NCBI GenBank assembly: GCA_964627935.1
Contig: CAZVLB010000004.1
Coordinates: 62,001-126,000, forward strand
Source of the DNA: JAABVY01 sp964627935
Lineage (GTDB): Bacteria > Zixibacteria > MSB-5A5 > JAABVY01
DNA length: 64,000 nucleotides
Direction of reading: 5' to 3'
The translations under genes and the position numbers were made by a program. Below are positions 7,784-17,446 of the stretch, in pieces; positions within the stretch are counted from its first letter, which is position 1, and every line of letters starts with the position of its first letter. Under the pieces are notes generated by a model. It had not been told where the DNA came from and did not search any database. It saw only the letters and a program-made list of their open reading frames with translations.

Positions 7784-9607
7784 ATGGATGCCAATCAAAA
7801 AACACGAGACATAATAATCCTCGCCATCATATGCGGGTTATTCGTGTTTCATTCGATTTCGCTCGAATACACTCAGGATGATGCCTATATCTCATATCGC
7901 TATGTCGAGAATTTTCTGGCTGGCCACGGCCTGGTGTTTAATATTGGCGAACGAGTGGAGGGCTATACCAATTTCCTGTGGATAATGATTTTATCTTTTT
8001 TATCCATTCTGGGCCTGCCGATGATACTTTGTTCAAAGATACTCGGGGTGGCCGCGGGAGTCGGGACATTATTTATTGCCTATCTTCTGGGAAGAGAATT
8101 TGCATCGGAAAGGCGATGGTACCTGGCATTTATTGCGCCCGCGTTTCTGGCAGCCAATGGTTCATTGGCATTCTGGGTTATCGGAGGGCTTGAAACCGGC
8201 CTGTTTATCTTTCTGACATCACTGATAATCTATAGCGAGTTACGCCGGCCGGCGCTCACACCCTTCCTGCTCGTGGTTGCCACCCTGACCCGTCCGGAAG
8301 GCGGTCTTCTGTTCGGAATTGTATTTTTGTTCAGATGGCTGATAGTGCGGGAAAACTTCCGGAAAATGGCAACATATGCCGGCATCTATATTGGGCTTAT
8401 GATTCCCTATGCCGCATTTAAGCTGTTTTATTTTGGCGATCTTTTGCCCAACCCATTTTATGCCAAGACGGGAGCATCGATAGAATATTTCCAGAGTGGC
8501 CTGGAGTATTTTGCCAGGTTCGCCTGTCATTATGGTCTGTTTGGATTGTTTTATATCCTGCCGTTATTTTTTCTACGGAAGCTCCCCCGCTCGGTCAAAC
8601 TGTACTGGCTGACATCGATTGTCTACACGATTTATATCATAGCAGTGGGTGGAGATGTGCTCAAGGTGCACAGGTTCTTTTTGCCGATCCTGCCGTTTTT
8701 GTATCTGATCGGCGCATTCTCGATTACCAGATTGGTTCAGAAAATAAAGACCCCCGATCTCAAGCCGGTTGTGGCCGGGATTCTGGTTTTGGCATATATT
8801 GTCAGTGCAATTATGTTGCCGCATGATTTCATACGCCATGTGCGCTTTATGGAGAATGCGCTGATTGAAAAAATGACGGATAAAATCAGGATGCTGAAAA
8901 TGGTCGACAGCAGTAATTTTTCGCTGGCCACGACCACAATTGGAAAAGCATCTTATGATCTCCCGGGACATAAGGTTATCGACATGCTTGGCCTGACAGA
9001 CCCATATATTGCCAAAAATCCCCAGAAGATCGAGGGCATGGAGACAACATGGAAAGAACGCAACTTTAATGCCGAGTATCTTTTGACCATGCGCCCCGAT
9101 TATATCCTGTTTTCAACAGGTTACAAACCCTCCGCACCTGCTGAAAGAGCCCTGGTACTCAATTCCCAGTTCCGGCAGAATTATACGACAATAGCATTTC
9201 AATCGCAGGGTAGCTACCGCTTTCAGCCTTTCTGGAAGAAAACTGGAGATTTTTCGGAGCCCAATGAAGTTCTGGAAAATACTCGCTATGTCGACCTGAT
9301 TTATGATTTCTTCCAGCCTTTTGCCAGGCGCGATTATGAGACCGCCGCCGCCAAACTGGATAGTGCCAGGACAATCGGTCCCAATGATTTCAGCCTGGTG
9401 GAACAGCTTTTGGGTATGGCTTATATGCAGCTCAGGAACAGCGAAAAAATGATGGAGCACTATCAGAATGCGCTGGAAATTGATCCTCAATGCATGGAGG
9501 TATACGTCAACCTGTATTTGATATTTAATGCACGGGGTGACAGCACACGCGCCCGGATGATGCATGACAAGGTTAAGGAACTGGCGCCCTGGTTCGAGCT
9601 CAACTGA
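7784..9607 (+). CDS. GT-C membrane glycosyltransferase with C-terminal TPRs
   Basis: A polytopic membrane protein of the GT-C fold, expected to move a sugar from a polyprenyl-phosphate donor to an acceptor on the outer face of the inner membrane. The key motif is QDDAYISYRY near residue 30: the paired Asp after the first membrane helix is the usual catalytic or metal-binding site. The next segment, GERVEGYTNFLW, is seen in relatives of mycobacterial AftB arabinosyltransferase. About 10-11 hydrophobic segments reach residue 350, then a soluble domain. The last 80 residues (about 525-607) form roughly two tetratricopeptide repeats (GMAYMQLRNSEKMMEHYQNA; ALEIDPQCMEVYVNLYLI). The start ATG lacks an obvious Shine-Dalgarno. 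The gene ends two bases from the M28 peptidase gene on the other strand. The acceptor is unknown; protein or lipid glycosylation are both possible. Confidence 0.75.
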   Translation: MDANQKTRDIIILAIICGLFVFHSISLEYTQDDAYISYRYVENFLAGHGLVFNIGERVEGYTNFLWIMILSFLSILGLPMILCSKILGVAAGVGTLFIAYLLGREFASERRWYLAFIAPAFLAANGSLAFWVIGGLETGLFIFLTSLIIYSELRRPALTPFLLVVATLTRPEGGLLFGIVFLFRWLIVRENFRKMATYAGIYIGLMIPYAAFKLFYFGDLLPNPFYAKTGASIEYFQSGLEYFARFACHYGLFGLFYILPLFFLRKLPRSVKLYWLTSIVYTIYIIAVGGDVLKVHRFFLPILPFLYLIGAFSITRLVQKIKTPDLKPVVAGILVLAYIVSAIMLPHDFIRHVRFMENALIEKMTDKIRMLKMVDSSNFSLATTTIGKASYDLPGHKVIDMLGLTDPYIAKNPQKIEGMETTWKERNFNAEYLLTMRPDYILFSTGYKPSAPAERALVLNSQFRQNYTTIAFQSQGSYRFQPFWKKTGDFSEPNEVLENTRYVDLIYDFFQPFARRDYETAAAKLDSARTIGPNDFSLVEQLLGMAYMQLRNSEKMMEHYQNALEIDPQCMEVYVNLYLIFNARGDSTRARMMHDKVKELAPWFELN

Positions 9608-9609
9608 TA

Positions 9610-12000
9610 TCAGCAATCCGGTATATCATCGCCATCACTGTCACAGGGCAGATTCCCGCCCACGAAAACATAGTTGATAATCCAAACAGCATCGCTGACA
9701 TTCACAGATTGATCACAATTGGCATCGGCGCTGGCCAACGGTTCCGGTTCCTGTCCGCCGGTGAAGACATAGTTTATGATATAGACACCGTCGCTGATAT
9801 TGATTTCCTGATCCGAGTTGGCATCACCGCAGATATAGTAATCACAGACCAGTTGCTCGATTGTGACCGCATCTATACCCGCTTCAACGGTGGAAGCCAT
9901 ATAAAGGTCTGAGGCTTCGAATTTGAGACGCATCTGGCCGGTTGGTTCAATAAAATCCTCGGCCCAGAAACTGCGTTCATACCATCCGCCCTCGGACTCA
10001 AAGTCGGGCCCGACTGTTTCCACGATTTCCCAGTTCTGGCCGTCATCATTAGAAATGTAAACCCTGAAGATATCATCCTGGGTATAGCCCAAATAATTAG
10101 AGTACCAGCGCGAATAACTGATTCGACCGCTGCCGGATGATAAATCAAACCGGGGTGAGATCAGATTTGTGTAACCGCCGTCGACATCGGAATTGCCATC
10201 GACATTTTCGGTCAGGTAGCAATTGCCCGAACCATCGAAATCTGTCGGCGGATCACCGCGATCTCCTCCGCCGATCGGGAATCCCCGTTCCCAATGGCCC
10301 TCAGAAGCATCACCGCTGACTGTCCAGCCCAGATCCGACTGGAAATCGTCGTCAACAATGAAATTAACCTCGGCCACAACCTTGGTGGTATGCGGCTGGC
10401 CGTCATCTGTTTCATATATGCGTCCGACCACATTTTCTTCGGCGCTGAGATAAAAGTCAACTTTATCAAAACAGCCCACAGTCGGCATTTCAACCAGGTA
10501 ATGGTCAGGCGATATTTCGGTCAACGGGACAACCTCATAGGGGCCGTTATTGACAGAATAATGCAACTGCGCCGAACCATCCACCGGATCGCCGCCATTG
10601 ACGCCGTTAACTATGACTTCAAATGATGTCGGCTGAGTAGGTGAGATAAACTCAGGTATGCCGGAAACATATTCGAAATCAAGATCGAATGGTGTATAGG
10701 TCTGGCTGATTACATAGGCGGTGGCCATGGTTATCTGCGTCAGACGGCTCATATACGTAAAATTCATGTAGCTTGTACTGTCCTGCGGGGAATGATAAAC
10801 AGTGGAGAAATTATATTCGTGTATAAACATGGCATCATAGCCATTTTGGATAAAGGGATGATGGTCCGAGTTGCTGGCCTGCCCGGCCAGCACGCCCTCG
10901 ATGCCCCAGAGTGAATCGGCCAGATCCTGCCAGAGCTGAACATAAGTCAGATCAGGGCCATGAAAAAGATTGGCCTGGCTGTTGTTTGTCTTATGTGCGA
11001 TCATATCGAGATTAAGCATAAACAGAATGCTGTCGCCTCGGGCGGCGGCCCTGTTGGCATAACTCCATGAACCTACCAGGCCGATTTCCTCGGCATCGAA
11101 AAGCAAAAAGACAATGGTGGAATAGGTGTCGACATCTTTCAGGATACGAGCCATTTCCATAACAGCGGCGGTTCCCGAACCATTATCATTCGCACCCGGA
11201 GAATTGTCGACCGCATCACGATGCGCGCCGATAATTATATGATTATCGGGCAGGGCGCTGCCGATTTTATAGGCGATAACATTATAGCATGTATCGGAAA
11301 GGGTGTAGATCATGGCATCGAAAGTATCGATTATAACCGAATCACATCCGAATCCGACCATTTTGTTATATATCCAGTCTCTGGATGCCAGATTGGAATC
11401 GGAAAGAACAGGCCTGCGCCAGAAGGCCTGCAGGCGCTCAGTATAGGACTCGAGTGAATCTACACTGATTTGCGCTATCAGCGAATCCAGATCAACCATC
11501 TCGGGTCCATCCAGACGCGGAAGATCACGAGTCGGAGTATACATGATCGGCAAATCCTCGTTCAGGATCGGAGCAAGTTGCGGATCGGGGTCCATGGATT
11601 TGACCTGATCAAAGTCGACACGGTATAAAGTCACCTGGTCCTGCTCAAAAACTATCTTGAATTTATCCTTATTAAAGTCATCTTTTCTGACATCGGTGGC
11701 AAGCTCAGAACGCGAAATATCAGTTTCTATCAGGCTGTAATTCAGGCCGGAATTCAGCAGGTTTTTTTCACTGAGATTATCTGCCAGCACCAGGTAGCCA
11801 TCATTAAGCCTCAGAATCGGCAGTACAGCGGTTCTTTTTAGTATATCCGCTTCGGCTTCGCTGCCAATCTCTACCCGATACAGATTACCTCTGATCAGGT
11901 CGATCTCTTTTGGGGCTGTTAATGGTTCTGCTGATAGTGAGAAAGCAAAACTGGTGAGAAGTAGTAGGATGCCAAAGATGAGAAAATTCGATTTATACAC
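9610..12000 (-). CDS. Exported M28 zinc aminopeptidase with dockerin-like tail
   Basis: An exported metallopeptidase of family M28 (two-zinc aminopeptidase, often with a PA domain nearby). A signal peptide ends near LSAEP. The zinc site is clear: GAHRDAVD (His about 260) and PGANDNGSG, then FDAEEIG, NLDMIAH and a late YHSPQDS. A beta-rich region with a possible MAM/jelly-roll module (WERGFPIGG; GGYTNLISP) follows at about 540-720. The last 70 residues are a two-repeat dockerin-like module (CGDANSDQEINISDGVYIIN and DANCDQSVNVSDAVWIIN) ending SDGDDIPDC. The frame opens at TTG 12021, but GTG 12000 has GGAGG four bases upstream and begins directly at the signal peptide, so I use 12000 (796 aa). 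Three other proteins in this window carry the same tail. Confidence 0.88.
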   Translation of the reverse strand: MYKSNFLIFGILLLLTSFAFSLSAEPLTAPKEIDLIRGNLYRVEIGSEAEADILKRTAVLPILRLNDGYLVLADNLSEKNLLNSGLNYSLIETDISRSELATDVRKDDFNKDKFKIVFEQDQVTLYRVDFDQVKSMDPDPQLAPILNEDLPIMYTPTRDLPRLDGPEMVDLDSLIAQISVDSLESYTERLQAFWRRPVLSDSNLASRDWIYNKMVGFGCDSVIIDTFDAMIYTLSDTCYNVIAYKIGSALPDNHIIIGAHRDAVDNSPGANDNGSGTAAVMEMARILKDVDTYSTIVFLLFDAEEIGLVGSWSYANRAAARGDSILFMLNLDMIAHKTNNSQANLFHGPDLTYVQLWQDLADSLWGIEGVLAGQASNSDHHPFIQNGYDAMFIHEYNFSTVYHSPQDSTSYMNFTYMSRLTQITMATAYVISQTYTPFDLDFEYVSGIPEFISPTQPTSFEVIVNGVNGGDPVDGSAQLHYSVNNGPYEVVPLTEISPDHYLVEMPTVGCFDKVDFYLSAEENVVGRIYETDDGQPHTTKVVAEVNFIVDDDFQSDLGWTVSGDASEGHWERGFPIGGGDRGDPPTDFDGSGNCYLTENVDGNSDVDGGYTNLISPRFDLSSGSGRISYSRWYSNYLGYTQDDIFRVYISNDDGQNWEIVETVGPDFESEGGWYERSFWAEDFIEPTGQMRLKFEASDLYMASTVEAGIDAVTIEQLVCDYYICGDANSDQEINISDGVYIINYVFTGGQEPEPLASADANCDQSVNVSDAVWIINYVFVGGNLPCDSDGDDIPDC

Positions 12001-12154
12001 GATACCTCCAATATCGATCAAGACAGCAGGCTAAAAATGCTTCGCAATTTTAAAGATAGCTGAAAAGCGATTTATGTCAATAAAATAGCCTGTATTCAGG
12101 GCTGTTAACGGCCATTTTAGTTAAATACGTTATTTATAAGGGGCTTGTTCAAAT

Positions 12155-12186
12155 AAAAAAGCCGCCTCCTTCATTTCGGAGACGGC
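12155..12186 (-). terminator. Rho-independent terminator after the quinoprotein gene
   Basis: GCCGCCTCC and GGAGACGGC pair (one G-U wobble) around a TTCATTTC loop, with six A at 12155-12160 giving a U-run on the minus transcript. It lies about 20 bases past the stop of the gene at 12205. Confidence 0.85.
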
Positions 12187-12204
12187 CATATCTTACTATT
12201 AAGA

Positions 12205-13719
12205 TCAGCAATCAGGCTGTCCATCACCACTGCTATCGCAGGGCTCATTACCGCCCTCGAAAACGAAATTAATGATCCATACCGCATCGCTGACATTGAC
12301 ATCTCCGTCACAATTTACTTCACCGGCTTGCAGCGGATCGGGGGGATCTCCACCGGCGAACACATAATTGATTATCCAGACCGCATCGCTGACATTAATC
12401 TCCCCATCAGCATTGGCATCACCGCATAAAGATGCTTCGCACTCATCGGGGATCCCGTTTTGATTGGCATCGACCGAAACCCCCAGGGCGATATCGCAGT
12501 TATCATTACGGCCGTTTGTATTGCAGTCGGGATTATTGACCGGAATTATTTTTATCACTTCATCACGACCCCGGTCGAGTATATACAATTCGCCCAGCTC
12601 ATCCTGGCCAAACGATACGATAAACTGGAATGCCCCGATATCCTGGGTCAGTTCGCTGGTGCGGTCGGTTGTGTCGATCACATTATTGCCGTCATATTCA
12701 ATTGTCCAGACTTTTCCGCTGCAAAAATCGGCGAAGAAATACATGCCCTGCAAATCGGGCATGGCGCATCCGCGATAAACATAACCGCCCGTAATCGAGC
12801 ATTCCGGCCCATGCGGATACTCGTATATCGGATCGGTCAAACCGCCCGGGTCGCAATTGGTGGATGGATTATAGCAATGCGTGCCTTCTTTCAATCGCCA
12901 GCCATAGTTCAATCCCGCGACACCATCGGCCTGGTAATTTACCTCCTCCCACTCATTCTGGCCGACATCGGCTATGTACAGCGCTCCGGTTTCGCTGTCG
13001 AATGAGTAGCGCCAGGGATTGCGCAGCCCCAGGGCACAGATCTCATCCGGCACCGAGGCATTACCCACAAATGGATTATCAGATGGTATCGCATAGGGGA
13101 GCGCGCCATCGACATCGATACGCAACATCTTGCCCAGTAAAACCGTGCTGTCCTGGGCATTATTCTGGGGATCACCACCACTTCCGCCGTCTCCAAGCCC
13201 CATATAGAGGTATCCATCTGTCGGGCTAAAAGCCAGCATACCGGCGTTATGATTTGCAAATGGCTGAGATACCGACAGCAGGGTTACCATACTGTCCGGC
13301 TCTGCTATATCGGGATTTCCGGAGACCTTGCCGCGCACAAGCCGCGTGTCGCCATTTGTATAGGTATAGTTAATATAGAAATAGCCATTGGATGAGTAGT
13401 CGGGATGAAAAGTCAGGCCCAGAAGGCCCTGTTCGTTGCCTCCCGAAACCGAATCTGTAATATCCAGAAAAGGTGTACCCAGTACCACGCCGTTTTTGAT
13501 GATCTTAATCAATCCGCCCTGCTCCAGCACAAACAGCCTGCTGGTATCTCCCGCAGGGGATTCCAGATAGATTGGATCGGTAAAACCGCCTGCAACTACC
13601 TCGGCGGTAAGTGTTACAGCATTTGCACTTGATGTCATTGCGAAGGAGAGTATTGCCATAATTAAGAATAATGGTATAAAAATACCGGCAGGCAGAAAAT
13701 GCCCTTTTGCATTTCGCAT
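12205..13719 (-). CDS. Exported glucose/sorbosone dehydrogenase-like quinoprotein with dockerin-like tail
   Basis: An exported six-bladed propeller of the glucose/sorbosone dehydrogenase (GSDH, Asd/YliI) family; known members use PQQ to oxidise aldose sugars in the periplasm. A signal peptide ends around residue 34 (TSSANA). Family motifs include VAGGFTDPIYLESPAGD, LLGLTFHPDY, LGDGGSGGDPQNNAQ, LLGKMLRIDVDG, LRNPWRYSFD and DVGQNEWEEVN. After residue about 400 there is a short Cys-rich Asp/Asn linker (NTNGRNDNCDIA), then a two-repeat dockerin-like module (CGDANADGEINVSDAVWIIN; VNCDGDVNVSDAVWIINFVF) ending SSGDGQPDC. AAGGAG precedes ATG 13719. Whether it truly binds PQQ is not visible, and no PQQ biosynthesis gene is in the window. 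It has its own terminator, so it is probably monocistronic. Confidence 0.87.
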   Translation of the reverse strand: MRNAKGHFLPAGIFIPLFLIMAILSFAMTSSANAVTLTAEVVAGGFTDPIYLESPAGDTSRLFVLEQGGLIKIIKNGVVLGTPFLDITDSVSGGNEQGLLGLTFHPDYSSNGYFYINYTYTNGDTRLVRGKVSGNPDIAEPDSMVTLLSVSQPFANHNAGMLAFSPTDGYLYMGLGDGGSGGDPQNNAQDSTVLLGKMLRIDVDGALPYAIPSDNPFVGNASVPDEICALGLRNPWRYSFDSETGALYIADVGQNEWEEVNYQADGVAGLNYGWRLKEGTHCYNPSTNCDPGGLTDPIYEYPHGPECSITGGYVYRGCAMPDLQGMYFFADFCSGKVWTIEYDGNNVIDTTDRTSELTQDIGAFQFIVSFGQDELGELYILDRGRDEVIKIIPVNNPDCNTNGRNDNCDIALGVSVDANQNGIPDECEASLCGDANADGEINVSDAVWIINYVFAGGDPPDPLQAGEVNCDGDVNVSDAVWIINFVFEGGNEPCDSSGDGQPDC

Positions 13720-13842
13720 ATTTGCTCCTTTGTGTGCAGAGATTTATAGATTATGGAATCTACCTGTAAAATTTGTCCGAACTGCAGATTGTTCCAGTCT
13801 GAGAAATGGACAAAAGCATCTAATTATGCGCTTTATAGAAAT

Positions 13843-13873
13843 AAAAAAAGCCCCTCACAATTTGTGAGGGGCT
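13843..13873 (-). terminator. Rho-independent terminator after the TSP3/BNR protein gene
   Basis: A 12-bp perfect inverted repeat (AGCCCCTCACAA / TTGTGAGGGGCT) with six A on its left side (13843-13848), which become a U-run on the minus transcript. It lies 22 bases past the stop at 13895. Confidence 0.93.
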
Positions 13874-13894
13874 CATATCGAAGATTATCAATAC

Positions 13895-15970
13895 TTAACA
13901 GTCAGGCGACATATCGCCATTCGTGTCGCAGGGATCGTTTCCACCGACAAACACAAAGTTTATCAACCAGACAGCGTCGCTGACATTGACCTCACCATCA
14001 CAATTGACATCGGCTATCGCATACGGAACAGGCTCAGCTCCGCCAATGAATACATAGTTTATAATAAATACAGCATCGCTGACATTGACATCATCATCAC
14101 CGTTGGCGTTTCCGCATTGGTCACATAGATCACCGGCACCATCGCCATCAGAATCGATCTGGTCCGGATTATAAAGATTGGGGCAGTTATCCGGGGCACA
14201 TGTATTGGCGGCAAATCCGAGATTGCCATAACCGTCACCATCGCTGTCGGTGCATGTGTCACAGGCATCGCCGACACCATCACCATCGAGGTCAGCCTGA
14301 TCGGCATTGTTAACCGATGGGCAATTGTCGCATACATCCCCGATACCGTCAGAATCGGTATCATCCTGCGATGGATTATTGTCCGAGGGGCAATTATCAT
14401 CGCCGGCGCAATATCCGTCGGAATCGATATCATTGAGCGGATCGGAGGGGCAACTGTCGCATAGATCGCCAATACCATCAGCATCAGCATCGGCCTGATC
14501 CGGGTTAGTGGTTGATGGACAGTTGTCACAGGCATCGCCCAGATCATCGCCATCACTATTTGTCTGGCCGGAATTACTTATCAACGGGCAGTTGTCATCA
14601 TAGAATGCCACGCCATCGCCATCCACATCAACCGAAGCCAGTTCCTTGATTTGCAACTGGGCATCTCCGCTCCTGGCGGTTGTATATTGGTATGCCACCT
14701 TATCGCCGCCATCGGCAATATCGGCACAGCGATATTCTGCTGTTATTATATGGCCGCTGTCGGAGACCTGCTGGGGTATCCCCCAGCTCTGTCCGCCGTC
14801 ATTGCTCAGGCTGGCATAGAGGATATTATCTTTCACGAAACCGACCACAAATGTATTACCGTTGACATGTTCTATGGTCGGATAATTTTCGGAATCTATA
14901 GCCGCGGCCACAGCACTGACCTGCTCCAGGCTGTCGACATTGCCATTGGAGCCGTTCCAGCAGAGAATGTCGAAATTACCCGGCAGGCTATCATGATAGA
15001 CCGCAGCTACCAGCACCACCTGATCATCATGCACTGCAATTACCGGGTAACGGATATGCTTATCGGTATCGGTATAGGCAATTATATCGCCAACCGTGCC
15101 CGAATCCCAGTCATAGAAATAATCCTGCCTGATCAAAAGCTGATACTGGTCATCACTGGAATTATATCGATCGTACACAGCATAGGATTTTCCGGTGACA
15201 TGATCGATCGAGGCCGATGTGGTCTTGCAACTGTCGAAACCGTTATCATAAAAACTCAGAAAACCATTCTGGGTGGGCGAGTCCCAGCCATAGATGACAG
15301 GAACATCATGCAGATCTTCAGGAAGAGCGCTTCTTGAAAGCACTGCCGACTGAAAACCCCAGTTCCAGCTCTGCTGGCCGTTGTCGGCGGCAATGTCGCA
15401 CATTTTCATGCCGTACCATCCAAACTGGGCAGTACCGGCCCAGCCGATATTCCATGTATTTTCATCCAATGGGTCCGGGATATCCAGCAGGAAAAAAGCC
15501 CCGCCATTCTGAAATGACCCGGGCGGCACAAATGCGCCAAAGAACTGTGTTCCCGATCCCCAGTAATCTATGGAGGGATAGGTCGCGCCGGAAAGCTCAA
15601 CCCAGCAGCATAATGTCCAGCTCAGAAGATCGTCACCGGAGCCATTGATATAAATCAGGCTGAAGGGTGAAACGCCGTCATAACCCTCATATAATCTTAC
15701 CAGCGTATCATTGCCGGCATCACCGAGGGCAGGATGAAGAATCGAGGCGATATCCAAGGCATCCCGGGTGCCTTCCTGTGAATAATCTGAATTTGCATTC
15801 AATTCCGACAGGCTGATCCATTCCATCTCTTGTGTTAATTGCATTCTCTGTGGAGAAGTCTCTATTGGTGTGATTGTAAACTCCGAATCCGTGGCCAAAA
15901 TCTGATCTGCCGATACAATAATGAAGCAGATCATTAGAAAGCAAACAGCTAATTTTTTAACAGATCGCAT
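13895..15970 (-). CDS. Exported BNR/TSP3-repeat protein with dockerin-like tail
   Basis: A 691-residue exported protein without a recognised catalytic site. A signal peptide covers about residues 1-26. The body (about 60-460) is beta-rich and contains sialidase-type Asp-box hints such as SNDGGQSWGIP, so a propeller is likely. Residues about 470-620 hold about six thrombospondin type 3 calcium-binding repeats (DDNCPLISN, DGDDLGDACDNCP, DADGIGDLCDSCP, DSDGIGDVCDNCP, DGDGVGDACDTC, DGDGAGDLCDQC). A dockerin-like pair follows (GNANGDDDVNVSDAVFIIN; DVNCDGEVNVSDAVWLIN) ending TNGDMSPDC. AGGAGGG precedes ATG 15970. The very Asp-rich region implies a calcium-stiffened stalk that displays the propeller at the surface. 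It could be an adhesin or a glycan-binding protein; the function is unknown. Confidence 0.8.
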   Translation of the reverse strand: MRSVKKLAVCFLMICFIIVSADQILATDSEFTITPIETSPQRMQLTQEMEWISLSELNANSDYSQEGTRDALDIASILHPALGDAGNDTLVRLYEGYDGVSPFSLIYINGSGDDLLSWTLCCWVELSGATYPSIDYWGSGTQFFGAFVPPGSFQNGGAFFLLDIPDPLDENTWNIGWAGTAQFGWYGMKMCDIAADNGQQSWNWGFQSAVLSRSALPEDLHDVPVIYGWDSPTQNGFLSFYDNGFDSCKTTSASIDHVTGKSYAVYDRYNSSDDQYQLLIRQDYFYDWDSGTVGDIIAYTDTDKHIRYPVIAVHDDQVVLVAAVYHDSLPGNFDILCWNGSNGNVDSLEQVSAVAAAIDSENYPTIEHVNGNTFVVGFVKDNILYASLSNDGGQSWGIPQQVSDSGHIITAEYRCADIADGGDKVAYQYTTARSGDAQLQIKELASVDVDGDGVAFYDDNCPLISNSGQTNSDGDDLGDACDNCPSTTNPDQADADADGIGDLCDSCPSDPLNDIDSDGYCAGDDNCPSDNNPSQDDTDSDGIGDVCDNCPSVNNADQADLDGDGVGDACDTCTDSDGDGYGNLGFAANTCAPDNCPNLYNPDQIDSDGDGAGDLCDQCGNANGDDDVNVSDAVFIINYVFIGGAEPVPYAIADVNCDGEVNVSDAVWLINFVFVGGNDPCDTNGDMSPDC

Positions 15971-16078
15971 AGCATACCCTCCTGCGGTCCTGATTCATAT
16001 TCTCTCTCATGCCTGAAAAACTCAGGTCCCATTAAAAGTCAATTTAATCACGGAAATTAAACATTAGCAGACAGGATA

Positions 16079-16106
16079 AATATAGTCGTTGTTTTCATAA
16101 AGTCAA
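16079..16106 (-). promoter_or_regulatory. Sigma-70-type promoter for the BNR/TSP3 protein gene
   Basis: On the minus strand TTGACT (16101-16106) is followed after 16 bases by TATATT (16079-16084). It lies about 110 bases upstream of the ATG at 15970 and matches the housekeeping consensus well. Confidence 0.5.
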
Positions 16107-16263
16107 TCTAAAAGCTGACAGCAACTTACAAAGTCCGGACATGAATCTAAAAATAAATGAAACATAATAAATAATTTCCGTAAAAGTCCATCATTGCCTT
16201 GGAACAGGGACATGAAAAAAATAGTTGCTGAATATGATTTTATTAATCGAGAAAGGAAAAGGA

Positions 16264-17187
16264 ATGGGTTTGAAGATGACATCTATCAGATTTTTGCTTC
16301 CATTGTCAGTCATTTTAATATTGATGCCTGCATTGGTTTCAGCTCAACCTGTGCCCAGGCCATCACTTGAAATTTATTTTGATTATCTTCCCTATCAAAG
16401 TTTAACCGAACCTGAAGCGGGTACATTTCTGGAGGATCTTGAAATTCGTGTCAATCGACTCGATATCCGTGCAGACTACCCCTTTACCCTGACTCCCCGC
16501 CGTACATATCTGATGGCCGGAGTTGGATATCAATTGAAGACATTCGATCTACGCAACTGGGATGAAGATGTGGCCGGTGATGCCGCGTTTGATGAGTTTC
16601 ATACTGTCCAGGTATCATTGATGCTTCAGCATATTCTGAACCAGAAATGGTCATTGTGGGGTTTTGCTTCTCCGGGCATAGCCTCTGATTTCGAGGGCGC
16701 CATGGAGATTGAAGATTTCACGTTCAGTGTAGGCCTGGCATTTATCCGTATGTTCAGCCCGAGTTTCCAGATGGGTTTCGGGGCCTTTTATTCCAGCGAT
16801 TTTGGACATCCGCTTCCTCTTCCGGCCATCTCACTATTCTGGAATAATGGCGGTAATATGCGTGCTGAATTTATAGTTCCGGTCAATCTGGAATTGTGGT
16901 ACAGCCAGTCCAATAAGCTCGAATTCGGCCTTCTGATGAAGATCGAGGGCAACCAATTTCAGGGTGATCCGGAAAAGTACGGGTATGAGGACCCAAATCT
17001 ACGGTATACGGATTTGCTGATCGGGCCGGCAGTTAATTTTGATATAACTCCAACGGTGCAGCTAAATCTTTACGGTGGATATACTTTTGCGCGTGCATTC
17101 GACCTCTACGATGAGGATGAAAAGATAACCTCTTATGACCTTTCCAATACGGTGTTTTTGAGGGCTGGTCTAAAGTTCGGAGGATAG
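16264..17187 (+). CDS. Outer-membrane beta-barrel protein of unknown function
   Basis: A probable outer-membrane barrel. A clear signal peptide (ends ALVSA before Gln) is followed by about 280 residues of alternating hydrophobic beta strands, many with aromatic ends (YFDYLPYQ, YLMAGVGYQL, WSLWGFASPG, FQMGFGAFY, LELWYSQSNKLEFGLLMK). The last strand ends VFLRAGLKFGG, a pattern common in barrel proteins. The frame opens at TTG 16225, but ATG 16264 has GAAAGG and AAGGA upstream and starts the signal peptide, so it is preferred (307 aa). It resembles families of transporter-like barrels of unknown function (DUF6268-like is possible). It ends about 100 bases before a terminator and appears to be transcribed alone. 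Confidence 0.65.
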   Translation: MGLKMTSIRFLLPLSVILILMPALVSAQPVPRPSLEIYFDYLPYQSLTEPEAGTFLEDLEIRVNRLDIRADYPFTLTPRRTYLMAGVGYQLKTFDLRNWDEDVAGDAAFDEFHTVQVSLMLQHILNQKWSLWGFASPGIASDFEGAMEIEDFTFSVGLAFIRMFSPSFQMGFGAFYSSDFGHPLPLPAISLFWNNGGNMRAEFIVPVNLELWYSQSNKLEFGLLMKIEGNQFQGDPEKYGYEDPNLRYTDLLIGPAVNFDITPTVQLNLYGGYTFARAFDLYDEDEKITSYDLSNTVFLRAGLKFGG

Positions 17188-17285
17188 TTTTTTAGGGGAA
17201 TTTTAGACTCTCTTTAAAGGATCGAAATGGCAATTTTTGCGTATATACTACCGATAGTCTTAAATAGAAGTTAAGACATTTATAG

Positions 17286-17330
17286 AGCCGCCAGCATCCA
17301 CGGAATCGACATCACGCCGGCGGCTTTTTT
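17286..17330 (+). terminator. Rho-independent terminator
   Basis: AGCCGCC and GGCGGCT form the stem around a 26-base loop that can fold further, followed by TTTTTT. It lies 99 bases past the barrel gene. Confidence 0.7.
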
Positions 17331-17446
17331 ATTTTCCTTCGAAGCCTTCCTTTTATCTCCAAACAACTCTATATTTTTGCTTGTTAATGACTAACAGGCT
17401 GTGTACCATAATAACAATCTGCTGTTTTTAACGGATAAAATGATTT

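Noticed and set aside
16212..16370. ATG-initiated frame in another phase just before the barrel protein gene
   Set aside because: It runs into the barrel gene in the wrong frame and has no recognisable product.
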